The notes: generated from the sequence alone by a model not told the origin. A stretch of 64,000 bases of DNA from Pseudalkalibacillus berkeleyi (GCF_021608225.1 NZ_JAKIJS010000001.1:1550001-1614000), one strand, 5' to 3'; positions 48,085 to 57,583 are shown, counted from the first letter of the stretch. Translations and numbers: made by a program.

Positions 48085-48714
48085 ATGAAACATACCCGAA
48101 CGTCCTACACTAGAGTCACTTTATGGATTTTGGGCATCTCCTTGATCATTTTTGGCGTTGTGGTATCAAGTAAAAGTTTCTATCAACTTTTTAACGGGAC
48201 AGGTCATTCCTATAGCACGGCAGAAATGAAACCAGTGGTAAAGAATGCTACAGTGCCGGAGAATTTGAAAAAGAGCACCTCTAAACCTCTATATACTTCT
48301 CGACCTGAAAAAGGTGAAAACATCGGTACTTTATTCATTCCGAAATTGAATGAAAAGCTCCCGATCATTCATGGGACAGATGAAGATGAGTTAAGTAAAG
48401 GTGTCGGTCATTTTGCGGGTAGTGTACTCCCTGGTGAAGAAGATAATGCTGTGTTATCTGGGCACCGCGATACGGTTTTCCGGCGTCTTGGTGAGGTAAA
48501 AGAAGGAGACGAGCTGATCGTCACCACCTCCGCTGGTACGTTCACATATAAAATCCGTAAAGTCAGGATCGTTGATGCGGATGACCGGACCGTTATCGTT
48601 CCGAAACCTCGAGCGACACTCACCGTTACGACGTGTTATCCGTTTACGTTCATAGGGGCATCACCTGAACGATACGTTTTAGTAGCTGATATGATTGATA
48701 GTAAGCGAATCTAA
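48085..48714 (+). CDS. srtD: Class D sortase
   Basis: 209 residues. One N-terminal membrane helix (about 9-27, RVTLWILGISLIIFGVVVS), then the sortase beta-barrel: IGTLFIPKLNEKLPIIHGTD, catalytic His in LSGHRDTVFRRLG, catalytic Cys in TLTVTTCYPFTFIGASP and Arg in SPERYVLVADM. The TTCYPF form is typical of class D. It starts 6 bases after the surface protein gene, so the two form one transcription unit. Confidence 0.94.
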   Translation: MKHTRTSYTRVTLWILGISLIIFGVVVSSKSFYQLFNGTGHSYSTAEMKPVVKNATVPENLKKSTSKPLYTSRPEKGENIGTLFIPKLNEKLPIIHGTDEDELSKGVGHFAGSVLPGEEDNAVLSGHRDTVFRRLGEVKEGDELIVTTSAGTFTYKIRKVRIVDADDRTVIVPKPRATLTVTTCYPFTFIGASPERYVLVADMIDSKRI

Positions 48715-48717
48715 AAG

Positions 48718-48751
48718 CAAAAGAGCAGACTCATCCGAGTTTGCTCTTTTG
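48718..48751. terminator. Bidirectional terminator
   Basis: CAAAAGAGCA-ACTC pairs with GAGT-TGCTCTTTTG (48718-48751) around a 4-base loop. It serves the sortase gene and the convergent GNAT gene ending at 48753. Confidence 0.88.
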
Positions 48752-48752
48752 T

Positions 48753-49712
48753 TTATAGTTGTTTCTCATACCCAACATACGTCTTCCATTTCTTGAATCC
48801 GAATGATTCATAAAATGTGGTCAACTCGGTCCAGTCTATGATGATGTTCATGCAATTCCGTTCATAAGCCGTATATATGGCGTGCTCGACGATTGCTCTC
48901 CCATAGCCTTTTTTACGATGTGCACGGTCAATACCTAGTGGTCCTATACCACCTGTTTTTTCGGTAAATGCCTCAGCCCAATACACATTCGGTCCGATGA
49001 CGGGAGCGTCTGAGTCGTTAATACGAACAAATCCGATGATATCCTGATTCTCTCGCGCGATAATGAAATGCTTTCCTTCACCACCGGAGCGAAAGTAATC
49101 CCAAGCTTCGTAATGCCAACGTCCTGGAAAACACCTGCTTAAAAATGCGAGGAACTCATTTTCTTCTTCTTTTTTCAGTACGGTAAATGAAATTTTATCA
49201 ATGTGCTCGGGTTGTTTCGGTTGGTTTTCATAGGTTTGGATAAAGTCGTAATCTGTTCCTGCTTCTTCATATCCATTTCGTTCAAACCATTTCATCGTAG
49301 TTGTCAGAGTGTTCGGAATGCCTGGGAAGTAATGATGGACATCCCTTCCTATGCTGATTTTTGTTATTGGTGTCGACTGAAGTGCAAGTTCCGCTTTCTC
49401 CAACAACGCTTTTCCAATCCCTTTATTACGATGTTCTGGAGCAACGAGCAGCGCTTGAATCCATCCGACTCCTTCAGGCAATAAGTCAACTCGTTCACGT
49501 GTCACTTTGGTAACGACAAATCCGATCACTTGATTTCCCTCTGTTACATACCAGCTTCCTTCAGGAAATATATGTGGGCATTCCACACTGTTCTGCGTAA
49601 ACAATCGCTCCGTTAAAGGAAATTCGTCACCGAGTGTACGATTCCATAATTGACAGATTTCCTCAACTGGAACTATTCTTTCGTCCCACCTTACGAGATT
49701 CATCGTATACAC
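48753..49712 (-). CDS. Tandem-domain GNAT acetyltransferase
   Basis: 319 residues in two GNAT domains. Domain 1 (about 1-150): VGWIQALLVAPEHRNKGIG then KALLEKAELAL. Domain 2 (about 175-319): AEAFTEKTGGIGPLGIDRAH followed by RKKGYGRAIVEHA and FYESFGFKKW. Both cofactor loops look intact. It is the last gene after the nag operon, 6 bases from namZ, and so may act on an amino sugar or wall-derived compound, though that is inference from position. Confidence 0.86.
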   Translation of the reverse strand: MYTMNLVRWDERIVPVEEICQLWNRTLGDEFPLTERLFTQNSVECPHIFPEGSWYVTEGNQVIGFVVTKVTRERVDLLPEGVGWIQALLVAPEHRNKGIGKALLEKAELALQSTPITKISIGRDVHHYFPGIPNTLTTTMKWFERNGYEEAGTDYDFIQTYENQPKQPEHIDKISFTVLKKEEENEFLAFLSRCFPGRWHYEAWDYFRSGGEGKHFIIARENQDIIGFVRINDSDAPVIGPNVYWAEAFTEKTGGIGPLGIDRAHRKKGYGRAIVEHAIYTAYERNCMNIIIDWTELTTFYESFGFKKWKTYVGYEKQL

Positions 49713-49717
49713 CTGCC

Positions 49718-50866
49718 TTAATAGATTAAGTAGTTTTTTCGTATATCCTTAAACACTTCCAATCTCTCTTCTTGGACATCCAGCCATTCCAAAATTGGCT
49801 TTTGTTGGTCTAGGGTTTCTCTAAATTTATCTGTCCCGAAAATCAGATCAATCATAAACCTAGAATCTCTCAGTTCGATCCATTGAAATTCATCAGGGTG
49901 GATCATCTTCAAGCTTTCCAACATGGCACATGCCGTTTTTACAGGTTGAAAAAGATTTCGATCCGTGATGTGTACTTGTAGACCTGAACAGGTTTCTCCT
50001 TCAAACTTTGAGGTTGTCGGGTTAAAAACGACTTCTCTGAATAGAACGCCCTTTAGCTCATACGTGTCCAGCTGCTTTTTCCATTCATAAGCATTAATCC
50101 ACGGCGCTCCAACCCATTCAAAAGGTTTGGCTGTTCCTCTTCCTTCCGATACGTTCGTGCCTTCAAAAAGACAAGTTCCTGGGTAGACGGTTGCCATCTC
50201 GAGTGACGGTGCATTAGGAGATGGCGGCACCCATGGAATCAACGTGTCATCATACCACATCTCTCTCGTCCATTTGTTCATTTTAATGACGGATAGTAAT
50301 GCATTGAAGTCATATTCTTCATTAAAATAGAATGCTAGCTCACCGACGGTCATACCATGCCGCACTGGGAGTTGATAGTTTCCGATAAAGGATGAAAAAC
50401 GCAAATCAAGGACATTGCCCTCCACCTTCGTACCCGTAATCGGATTTGGTCGATCAAGGACAACCATTTCTATCCCGAGTTTTCCAGCCACCTTTAAGCA
50501 GTTCGCAAGTGTGTAAATATATGTATAAAAGCGGACACCGAGATCCTGTATGTCGAACAACAATACATCAATGTTCTTCAACCATTCTTCTGGTGGCACT
50601 TTATTTTTTCCATAAAGACTGTAAATGAGTAGACCTGTTCTTTCGTCAACTTGATTATCAATATGCTGTCCTTCTTTCACCTGTCCTCTCAGTCCATGTT
50701 CAGGTGAAAATAAGGCAACGATATTAAAACCGTTCTCAAGCAATACATCGACACTTAGGCTTAATGTTGAAGTGACTGATGTCTGGTTGATGATCATACC
50801 CATTCTTTTGTCTTTATACGTCTGTCCGTACTTCGATATGAATTCAGAAAGACCTGTCTCGATCAT
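49718..50866 (-). CDS. namZ: Exo-beta-N-acetylmuramidase, DUF1343
   Basis: 382 residues from the ATG at 50864-50866, after CGGAGGTGTAAG; the frame is open to 50884. The DUF1343 pattern is clear: RMGMIINQTSVTSTLSLSVD, FSPEHGLRGQVKEGQ, VRFYTYIYTLANCLKVAGK, VLDRPNPITGTKVEGN and EGRGTAKPFEWVGAPWI. NamZ (YbbC) releases terminal MurNAc from peptidoglycan pieces. B. subtilis NamZ is exported; no signal peptide is seen here, so it may act inside on imported fragments. It follows the sugar kinase gene with a one-base gap. Confidence 0.9.
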   Translation of the reverse strand: MIETGLSEFISKYGQTYKDKRMGMIINQTSVTSTLSLSVDVLLENGFNIVALFSPEHGLRGQVKEGQHIDNQVDERTGLLIYSLYGKNKVPPEEWLKNIDVLLFDIQDLGVRFYTYIYTLANCLKVAGKLGIEMVVLDRPNPITGTKVEGNVLDLRFSSFIGNYQLPVRHGMTVGELAFYFNEEYDFNALLSVIKMNKWTREMWYDDTLIPWVPPSPNAPSLEMATVYPGTCLFEGTNVSEGRGTAKPFEWVGAPWINAYEWKKQLDTYELKGVLFREVVFNPTTSKFEGETCSGLQVHITDRNLFQPVKTACAMLESLKMIHPDEFQWIELRDSRFMIDLIFGTDKFRETLDQQKPILEWLDVQEERLEVFKDIRKNYLIY

Positions 50867-50867
50867 C

Positions 50868-51833
50868 TTACACCTCCGTGGCAAGTGATTGATGGAGATT
50901 GTTTGTGAAAGTGTTAGGACATGGACCGTTCACCATTTGATAACTCTGGATGATCGCCCCTGCTATTGGTGGAGATGGTGGAAGTATGAAATCTACTTCT
51001 TGTGGCAAATGCTTTCTCATTATAGGTAGCATCACATCACTACTCTTAAACACACTTCCCGCAAGTACAACCTTAATCTCATTCTTTTTGTTAAAATAAC
51101 GTGTAATCAAATTGCGAATGGATAAGGAAATATCAGATGCCGCAGTTTCTATGATTTGTGTAGATAACCTATCACCCTTTCTCATGAGCTGAAAAACATC
51201 CTCACAAACGGATGCAATCTTCATCCTACTGTCTGGATGACCATATATGAATGGAATTAACTCGGGTGGACTTCCCACACAAAAACGGCTAAGCACCCGG
51301 TCCGTCAACTCCGTTTTCCCGATAAGCCCATCATAAGAATCGAATACTTTATGGATCGCCGCTTTTCCGATACCATAACCACTCCCAGAATGCTCTAATA
51401 AGTAACCCCAGCCTCCTGTCCGAACGACTTTACGTTCGTCCGTCACTCCGAACGTTATCGATCCAGTTCCGGCAATGTTCACAATACCCGGTTGTCCATT
51501 CGTACCTGAATACAACGCTGTGATCGCGTCATTACAGAGTTCAACTTGCGTATTTTGATGAAATTTGGAAGAGAGGAATGTTTCGAGCTCACCTTTCAAT
51601 TGGCTGCTTTCCATCCCGGCAAAACCAGCACAAATCCCTTTTATTTCTGAAAAATTAACGCCTTGGTTTTTTACCTTTTCGAAAAGTCCATCCAACATTT
51701 CATTTATCGTTTCGATATGAACGGATGTAGGATTACTCGGTCCACCAACATGATAAGCGATCAGATTTCCGGATTCGTTAACGACGGCGAGACACGTTTT
51801 GGATCCACCACCATCAATTCCTAGGTAATACAT
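50868..51833 (-). CDS. BadF/BadG-family amino-sugar kinase (GlcNAc or MurNAc kinase)
   Basis: 321 residues from the ATG at 51831-51833, 6 bases after GGAGG. ATPase-fold phosphate loops: YYLGIDGGGSKTCLAVV, GICAGFAGM and IVNIAGTGSITFGV, followed by GTGYGIGKAAI-like EHSGSGYGIGKAAIHKV. The family includes N-acetylglucosamine kinase and the MurNAc/GlcNAc kinase MurK of clostridia. With an ABC importer and no MurP in the other operon, such a kinase would be required for free MurNAc or GlcNAc. It overlaps the end of the upstream regulator gene by 20 bases. Confidence 0.85.
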   Translation of the reverse strand: MYYLGIDGGGSKTCLAVVNESGNLIAYHVGGPSNPTSVHIETINEMLDGLFEKVKNQGVNFSEIKGICAGFAGMESSQLKGELETFLSSKFHQNTQVELCNDAITALYSGTNGQPGIVNIAGTGSITFGVTDERKVVRTGGWGYLLEHSGSGYGIGKAAIHKVFDSYDGLIGKTELTDRVLSRFCVGSPPELIPFIYGHPDSRMKIASVCEDVFQLMRKGDRLSTQIIETAASDISLSIRNLITRYFNKKNEIKVVLAGSVFKSSDVMLPIMRKHLPQEVDFILPPSPPIAGAIIQSYQMVNGPCPNTFTNNLHQSLATEV

Positions 51834-52572
51834 CTTCATCCTCCGATCCATGCTCCATTTCTATGGAGAACGTATATTGATCACCTCGAAAAACGGTTTG
51901 GACAGTCTCGAATGGCTCACCTGTATGTAAATAGGTCGTACGATTGACGATGAGAACAGGACTTCCTGTTTGTATGTCTAATAAAGAGCTGTCATGCTCA
52001 CCAGCAATGGATGCTTCAATCTGTTGACTAGCCCTGTGAATGTTTTTCTTTAATGTTTGCCTCACGTACGTATAAATGGAACCACTCGCCTCCCACTCTG
52101 TTAAACTTGAAAACATTTCGTATGGTAAATAAGCGGTTTCGACTGCTACGGGCTTTTCATTCGCAAGTCGAATTCGCTTCAATTGAACCACTTTGGCATT
52201 ACGATCACACTGCAAATTTCCCAAAATATGGTTCGGGGCATTTGAAACCGTCGTTAAACTGATGACTTTCGTTGAAGGCTTAAGGCCTTTACGTTCCATA
52301 TCTTCGGTAAAACTGAAGATACCTTTTAAAGGATAAGTGAGTTTTGGTGCAGCGACGAAAGTGCCTTTCCCTCTCTCTCTGTATAGTTCACCGTTATGGA
52401 CCATGTTGTTAATGGCCTGGCGAACCGTCATCCGGCTGATCTGAAATTTCTCTGAAAGCTCACGTTCTGAAGGAACAAAATCACCGGTATGGTACCCACC
52501 GCTCTTGATTTCTTCTTTTAAAAATTGTTCAACCTGTGTGTACAGTGGTAATGTTGATTGTTTGTTAAGCAT
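51814..52572 (-). CDS. nagR: GntR/HutC-family regulator, NagR type
   Basis: 252 residues. Winged helix at about 10-75 with VPSERELSEKFQISRMTVRQ, followed by a UTRA ligand domain (about 95-235). It is encoded with nagB and nagA, as in Bacillus (NagR/YvoA), where it senses GlcN-6-P or GlcNAc-6-P and represses this regulon. A matching operator lies just upstream of nagA at 54512-54525. Its start overlaps the end of nagB by 8 bases. Confidence 0.9.
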   Translation of the reverse strand: MLNKQSTLPLYTQVEQFLKEEIKSGGYHTGDFVPSERELSEKFQISRMTVRQAINNMVHNGELYRERGKGTFVAAPKLTYPLKGIFSFTEDMERKGLKPSTKVISLTTVSNAPNHILGNLQCDRNAKVVQLKRIRLANEKPVAVETAYLPYEMFSSLTEWEASGSIYTYVRQTLKKNIHRASQQIEASIAGEHDSSLLDIQTGSPVLIVNRTTYLHTGEPFETVQTVFRGDQYTFSIEMEHGSEDEDVLPRN

Positions 52573-53302
52573 TTGGCTCCTCCGTTTCTATAGCGTCTTT
52601 CGTTACGATTAAAGTGACATCGTCATGTTGATTAAGAATCGTTACAGGCCATTCAGGGCTTACCTCTCCTTTCAGCAAAGTAGAAACAGCTGTCGCTTTT
52701 TCGTTTCCAGATGCTAAAAGGATGATTGAGCGGCTTTTCATAATCGTAGAAATCCCTACTGTAATCGCTTTAGTTGGGACATCTTGTTGATTTTGAAAGA
52801 ACCTTGCATTTGCGATTCTCGTGCTTTCCGTTAATTCTACAACATGGGTATTAGAGTCAAAAGAGGTGCCAGGTTCATTAAAACCAATGTGTCCATTTAC
52901 GCCCACACCGAGCATTTGGAGATCAATCCCTCCTAAGCGTTCAATCTTTCGTTCGTATTGAATACATTCTTCATCTAAATTAGCACTCATGCCATCAGGA
53001 ACAAGTCCTTGATCTATAGATAATTCCAAAGGGGCATACAAGTGCTGGATCATATATTGCCAATAGCTTTCCTCGTGTTCACGAGGTAGTCCTACATATT
53101 CATCTAGATTGACGGTCTTTAGCTTAGAAAGGTCTATAGGATCTTGTTTTATCTTTTCAACCAATCGTTCGTATGTTTGCTCAGGTGTACTTCCGGTAGC
53201 GACACCAAGTACAAGATTAGGATTACGATGTATCGCTTCATATATGAATTCAGATGCGATCTTGCTCATGTGTTTATGATGATCCACAGTGATGATGTTC
53301 AC
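52565..53302 (-). CDS. nagB: Glucosamine-6-phosphate deaminase
   Basis: 245 residues from the GTG at 53300-53302 (behind AGAGGTG, 5 bases), which gives the family's normal start MNIITVDHHKHMSKIA. It converts glucosamine-6-P into fructose-6-P and ammonia. Motifs: VLGVATGSTPEQTYE, VNLDEYVGL (catalytic Asp), VGVNGHIGFNEPGTSFDS with the catalytic His and Glu, and SIILLASGNEKATAV. It is the second gene of the operon. Confidence 0.95.
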   Translation of the reverse strand: MNIITVDHHKHMSKIASEFIYEAIHRNPNLVLGVATGSTPEQTYERLVEKIKQDPIDLSKLKTVNLDEYVGLPREHEESYWQYMIQHLYAPLELSIDQGLVPDGMSANLDEECIQYERKIERLGGIDLQMLGVGVNGHIGFNEPGTSFDSNTHVVELTESTRIANARFFQNQQDVPTKAITVGISTIMKSRSIILLASGNEKATAVSTLLKGEVSPEWPVTILNQHDDVTLIVTKDAIETEEPNA

Positions 53303-53303
53303 A

Positions 53304-54479
53304 TTAACACCTCTTCTCATAAGCTATTTCCCCGCGACAGATGGTCATTTTCAATTCGTAATTAGAATCGAGTATGATGAGGTCTGCATCTTTCCCAATG
53401 TTAATTGAACCTTTTCTGTTATAGACGCCATATTGTTTGGCTGGATTGATTGAGTTCATGAAAACTAGATCGTCAATATTTGCGTTCGTGTAATTCATCA
53501 TATTCCAGCAAGCGTCTTGCATCGTAAGAATACTCCCTGCCAGAGTCCCGTCCTTTAACGTTGCTTTCCCTTCTTGCACGTACACTTCTAGTCCACCTAG
53601 TTCATATGTTCCGTTCCCTAAGCATTTTGCTCTCATTGCATCCGTAATCAACATCAACCCTTGCTTTCCTTTGATATCAAAGGCTAGTTTGACCATTTCC
53701 GGCGCACAATGTAAACCGTCGACAATTAATTCTGCAAGAGCGTCTTGATTGAGAAAAGCACCGCCGACAACACCTGGCTCACGGTGATGTAAGGGACGCA
53801 TTGCATTATACAAATGCGTGAATTGAGAAGCGCCTGCCGATAAAGCAGCCTTAACTTGAGCATAAGTTGCATTACTATGACCGATAGATACAACGACCCC
53901 GTTTTTTGTGAGATGTTTGATAAAAGACGTCGCCCCTTTTATCTCAGGTGCTAAAGTGACGACTTTAATGTTCGAGCCTGAGATTTGATACCACTTTTGA
54001 AAAAGTTCAAAATTTGGCATTTGTATGTACTTTGGGTTTTGCGCTCCGATCTTGTTTGTAGAGATGAAAGGACCCTCAAGGTGAATACCGATCACTTCCG
54101 CTTTTTCTCTATTATTATGAAATTGTTGGTAGTCATTTATAGTTTGTAAAGCGTTCTCAATTTTTTCTTGTCCAGCCGTCATTGTAGTGGGAAGGAAGCT
54201 TGTCGTCCCTTCTTTTACAAGTGCAGAAGCAATTCCTTCGATCGCTTCAATTGTCGCATCCATCACATCAAAACCAGCTGCACCATGGATATGACCATCT
54301 ATGCGACCAGGTAGTACAATGTCATCATCGTCCAATTTGATGGTTGATGAATTGTCACGAAAGTCATTTGTTAAATCTGTGATCTGTTCACCTTCAATAT
54401 GTATGTTCAACTGTTGAAAACCTGATTCCCCAACAAACACTCTTCCTCCAACGATTGAATGTGTAGACAATTGCATCAC
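53304..54479 (-). CDS. nagA: N-acetylglucosamine-6-phosphate deacetylase
   Basis: 391 residues. It removes acetate from GlcNAc-6-P, the product of MurQ and of GlcNAc kinase. Metal and substrate motifs: VLPGRIDGHIHGAAGFDVMD, GIHLEGPFIS, VSIGHSNATYAQV, FTHLYNAMRPLHHREPG and LITDAMRA with the catalytic Asp. It is the first gene of the operon. GTG, ATG or TTG within the first five codons could each start it; AGAGGTG fits TTG or GTG best. Confidence 0.95.
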   Translation of the reverse strand: MMQLSTHSIVGGRVFVGESGFQQLNIHIEGEQITDLTNDFRDNSSTIKLDDDDIVLPGRIDGHIHGAAGFDVMDATIEAIEGIASALVKEGTTSFLPTTMTAGQEKIENALQTINDYQQFHNNREKAEVIGIHLEGPFISTNKIGAQNPKYIQMPNFELFQKWYQISGSNIKVVTLAPEIKGATSFIKHLTKNGVVVSIGHSNATYAQVKAALSAGASQFTHLYNAMRPLHHREPGVVGGAFLNQDALAELIVDGLHCAPEMVKLAFDIKGKQGLMLITDAMRAKCLGNGTYELGGLEVYVQEGKATLKDGTLAGSILTMQDACWNMMNYTNANIDDLVFMNSINPAKQYGVYNRKGSINIGKDADLIILDSNYELKMTICRGEIAYEKRC

Positions 54480-54511
54480 CTCTTACTTAAAGTATACGAG
54501 CATACATGTAT

Positions 54512-54525
54512 AGTTGTCTATACCA
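54512..54525 (-). promoter_or_regulatory. Probable NagR operator and nag operon promoter
   Basis: On the minus strand TGGTATAGACAACT, close to the operator known for NagR/YvoA (a TGGTxTAGACxACT-type palindrome). TAGACA and TATACT, 18 bases apart, just downstream could be the promoter, placing the operator on the -35. It explains regulation of nagA-nagB-nagR-kinase-namZ. Confidence 0.65.
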
Positions 54526-54657
54526 CTATGCTAAAGACTTAAATGTAACTGACTTTGAAAAACTTTTATTTTAATGACATAATTGTTTATTGTTTGAGAC
54601 TCGGGGTATTTATCATGGTAGACGACAAATTTCGCACATTACCGAAAGGAGAATGGT

Positions 54658-56181
54658 ATGAAGAAAATTACACCTGTATTTTGGATTACTTTAGCGATTA
54701 CAATCTTTGCTTCCATTTGGGGTTCATTAGCTCCAAAAAACTTAGAAAGAATTACCGGTACCATTCAAACGTACATTTCTGTTCATTTTGGATGGTATTA
54801 TTTATTGATCGTTTCATTGTTTGTCATTTTCTGTTTATATATGATTTTCAGTCCATATGGCAAAATCAAACTTGGCAAACCTGATGATCAACCTGATTAC
54901 AGTTACTCAACTTGGTTTGCGATGCTATTCAGTGCTGGTATGGGAATTGGACTTGTATTCTACGGTGCAGCTGCACCCATCTCCCAATATATTAAAACGC
55001 CACCTGTAGCAGAGCCAGGCACAGCCGAAGCGCTTCGAGATGCGATGAGAATCACTTTTTTCCATTACGGTATTCACGCGTGGGCCATTTATGCTGTCGT
55101 TGCACTTGTACTCGCCTACTTCAAATTCCGTCACAATAAACCTGGATTGATCAGTGCGACCTTGGAACCTTTATTTGGAGATAAGATGAAAGGTCCATGG
55201 GGAACATTGGTAGACGTCATCGCAGTATTTGCAACGATTGTCGGAGTGGCTACAACCCTCGGATTTGGTGCGGCACAAATCAATGGAGGGTTTACCTACT
55301 TACTAGGAATTGAGAAACAATTCTGGATTCAATTGGTCATCATTTTCGTTGTCACAGTGTTATTTATGATTTCAGCATATACCGGTCTAAGTAAAGGGAT
55401 TAAATACTTAAGTAACGCCAATATGGGATTAGCAACGATTTTATTCATCGCTATGCTTATCATTGGACCAACACTATATATCATGAACACATTTACAGAT
55501 ACCCTTGGAGCTTATATTCAAAGTATTGCCGCAGAAAGCTTCCGTTTATCACCCGAAAATCCTGATAAACAAAAATGGGTCATGAACTGGACTGTATTCT
55601 TTTGGGCATGGTGGATTGCATGGTCTCCATTTGTCGGCATTTTCATAGCACGTGTTTCAAAAGGCCGATCCATCCGTGAATTCTTATCTGGCGTTTTAAT
55701 CGTACCGTCGATCGTTAGTTTCTTATGGATGGCCGTATTCGGAATGTCGGCCATTGAGTCTGAGAAAAACGGTGCAGACATTGCCAGTTTACCTGATGAA
55801 CAAATGTTATTTGGCGTATTTGATCAATTTCCATTCAGTATCGCATTATCCGTACTCGCAATGATGTTGATCGGTACATTTTTCATTACATCAGCAGACT
55901 CTGCTACGTTCGTCTTAGGTATGCAAACGACTAACGGGTCATTGAACCCACCAAAGGCCGTCAAGTTTGCTTGGGGTATTGCACAATCTACTATTGCATC
56001 TGTATTACTCTATACAGGAGGACTCCAAGCATTACAAAACGCATTGATTTCAGCAGCCTTTCCATTCTCGCTTATCATGTTGATGATGGTTTACTCACTC
56101 TACAAAGCATTGAGGAAAGATAAAGCTGAGTTAGACATGTTAAATAAACAAGAAAATAAATATAAAAATAAAGCATCGTAA
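54658..56181 (+). CDS. BCCT-family transporter
   Basis: 507 residues with twelve helices. Signature segments are FSAGMGIGLVFYGAAAPISQ, then HYGIHAWAIYAVVALVLAY, and the tryptophan-rich WTVFFWAWWIAWSPFVG. Members (OpuD, BetP) bring in glycine betaine, carnitine or choline with sodium for osmotic protection. The G-M-G-I-G segment (here GMGIG) is typical of the betaine carriers. RBS AAAGGAG, own terminator; opposite in direction to the nag operon. Backbone-type gene. Confidence 0.92.
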   Translation: MKKITPVFWITLAITIFASIWGSLAPKNLERITGTIQTYISVHFGWYYLLIVSLFVIFCLYMIFSPYGKIKLGKPDDQPDYSYSTWFAMLFSAGMGIGLVFYGAAAPISQYIKTPPVAEPGTAEALRDAMRITFFHYGIHAWAIYAVVALVLAYFKFRHNKPGLISATLEPLFGDKMKGPWGTLVDVIAVFATIVGVATTLGFGAAQINGGFTYLLGIEKQFWIQLVIIFVVTVLFMISAYTGLSKGIKYLSNANMGLATILFIAMLIIGPTLYIMNTFTDTLGAYIQSIAAESFRLSPENPDKQKWVMNWTVFFWAWWIAWSPFVGIFIARVSKGRSIREFLSGVLIVPSIVSFLWMAVFGMSAIESEKNGADIASLPDEQMLFGVFDQFPFSIALSVLAMMLIGTFFITSADSATFVLGMQTTNGSLNPPKAVKFAWGIAQSTIASVLLYTGGLQALQNALISAAFPFSLIMLMMVYSLYKALRKDKAELDMLNKQENKYKNKAS

Positions 56182-56183
56182 AA

Positions 56184-56219
56184 AAGGCGTGGCACAAATC
56201 TTGTGCCACGCCTTCTTTG
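56184..56219. terminator. Strong terminator after the BCCT gene
   Basis: AAGGCGTGGCACAA pairs with TTGTGCCACGCCTT around a short loop, followed by CTTT. A 14-bp perfect stem. Confidence 0.92.
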
Positions 56220-56230
56220 TGTGTATTTTC

Positions 56231-56953
56231 TCAATTTATGACGACAGTATAATGGTTGATAAATTGCTGCAATGTAGTAACAAACTGTCGAGGTTGCTGG
56301 GAATGCACCAGATGGGAGGCGAAAGGAATTACCGAGACGTGAACGTCCTCTTTCATCGTTTGATACTGAGATGCTGTTTTCACTTCAGCTTTATTGCCTT
56401 CTCCTACAATAAAAAGCATCGGCACTTTCACATCAGATATGTCATTAGTTAATGCAAGAGGATACCAGTTTTCATCTCTTGCCATATGCAGAAACTGCTT
56501 CCAATCCGAGTCGTGGAGTTGATTGAAATATTCAACTGTAGCATGATCTTCAAGTAACATTGTTTGTTTTATCGTGTCTTCTTTATGGAGCTGCGGCCAA
56601 TTACTTGGCAATTCAGACATAACACCAGAAATAGTCAGACTTTTAAGGTGGTTGGGGTACTTTTTCGCATAACCAAGTGCTACAAATGCACCGAGTGAAC
56701 AACCTACGATATGAGCGTCTTCAATCTTTAATGATTGAAATGTTTCATTTATGTCTTCAATCGAATCCACCAGAAAGTCATCTAGTTTATCACTAAATGA
56801 TTTTCCATGTCCTCTCAGGTCTAGTAAGATGACCTGATGCGCTCCTTCAAGTTGTTCCTTAATTTCCGAGAAATCAGACTCTCCAGTTTGTAACCCTGTA
56901 TGGAGAAATACGATTGGATCACCAGTTCCAAACACTTTAGAATGTAAAATCAA
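56231..56953 (-). CDS. Alpha/beta hydrolase
   Basis: 240 residues from a TTG at 56951-56953, 9 bases after GGAG. HG-type oxyanion PIVFLHTGLQTGESDF, QVILLDLRGHGKSFSDKLD, nucleophile elbow IVGCSLGAFVALGYA (Ser) and His near SHLVHSQQP; the acid is likely in LFIVGEGNKAEV, where Asp is replaced by Glu or absent, making activity less certain. Esterase-like. Single gene. Confidence 0.85.
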   Translation of the reverse strand: MILHSKVFGTGDPIVFLHTGLQTGESDFSEIKEQLEGAHQVILLDLRGHGKSFSDKLDDFLVDSIEDINETFQSLKIEDAHIVGCSLGAFVALGYAKKYPNHLKSLTISGVMSELPSNWPQLHKEDTIKQTMLLEDHATVEYFNQLHDSDWKQFLHMARDENWYPLALTNDISDVKVPMLFIVGEGNKAEVKTASQYQTMKEDVHVSVIPFASHLVHSQQPRQFVTTLQQFINHYTVVIN

Positions 56954-57050
56954 TACACACAACTCCTCTATCTATTGATAATAAAATTGGTCGCCTTTTA
57001 CGAATTAGAAATTTTCTCATAGGCTTCATCCCTATTCTTTTTCTAACATT

Positions 57051-57521
57051 TTACCAAGTCTGATCCAGTTTATCGGAATAGAACTCCAGTGCTTTACTAT
57101 ACTTTGCTATCCAAGGATCAGAAGTGGTAGAAACTAAGATTGATAATAAGCTAGTCATTGACTCTTCATTTTCATTCAAGTTATACATCACCATAGAATG
57201 GAAAACTTTCATTGCTAAATTATGGGGATATTCCATCATTCCTTCTTCCAATATGTTTCTACACTTTTGATATTCACCAACACATCTATAGCTGCTACCC
57301 AACTGTACATATGTACGTTCTCTGAGCGGTCCATTAATTTCACTAGTAAGAGCTGCTTTATAGAATTGTATTGCTTTCCTTTCCATCCCTAAAGCATCGT
57401 AAGTTACAGCACAATAAAAGTTAATGACCGGGTCGTTTGGAGATTCTTCCACTAGCTTTAATAGCAAAACATTTGCTTCTCGAAACTTTTGATCATTGAT
57501 GAGTTGTATGTAGTCCTGCAA
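57051..57521 (-). CDS. Small TPR-repeat protein
   Basis: 156 residues, TTG start behind AAAGGAGGGAG. Three to four helix-turn-helix repeats of 34 residues: AVTYDALGMERKAIQFYKAA (about 37-56) is a clear tetratricopeptide unit, followed by VQLGSSYRCVGEYQKCRNIL. Such proteins bind peptides or partner proteins. It resembles Bacillus single-gene TPR proteins of unknown partner. Confidence 0.85.
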   Translation of the reverse strand: MQDYIQLINDQKFREANVLLLKLVEESPNDPVINFYCAVTYDALGMERKAIQFYKAALTSEINGPLRERTYVQLGSSYRCVGEYQKCRNILEEGMMEYPHNLAMKVFHSMVMYNLNENEESMTSLLSILVSTTSDPWIAKYSKALEFYSDKLDQTW

Positions 57522-57583
57522 TATTCTCCCTCCTTTAATTAGATTTAAATAACCATGAGCCTACCTGGATCAACGCATCTTGT

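Noticed and set aside
54555-54884. 109-codon plus-strand ORF before the BCCT gene
   Set aside because: It overlaps the transporter in another frame; the transporter has the good ribosome binding site and family match.
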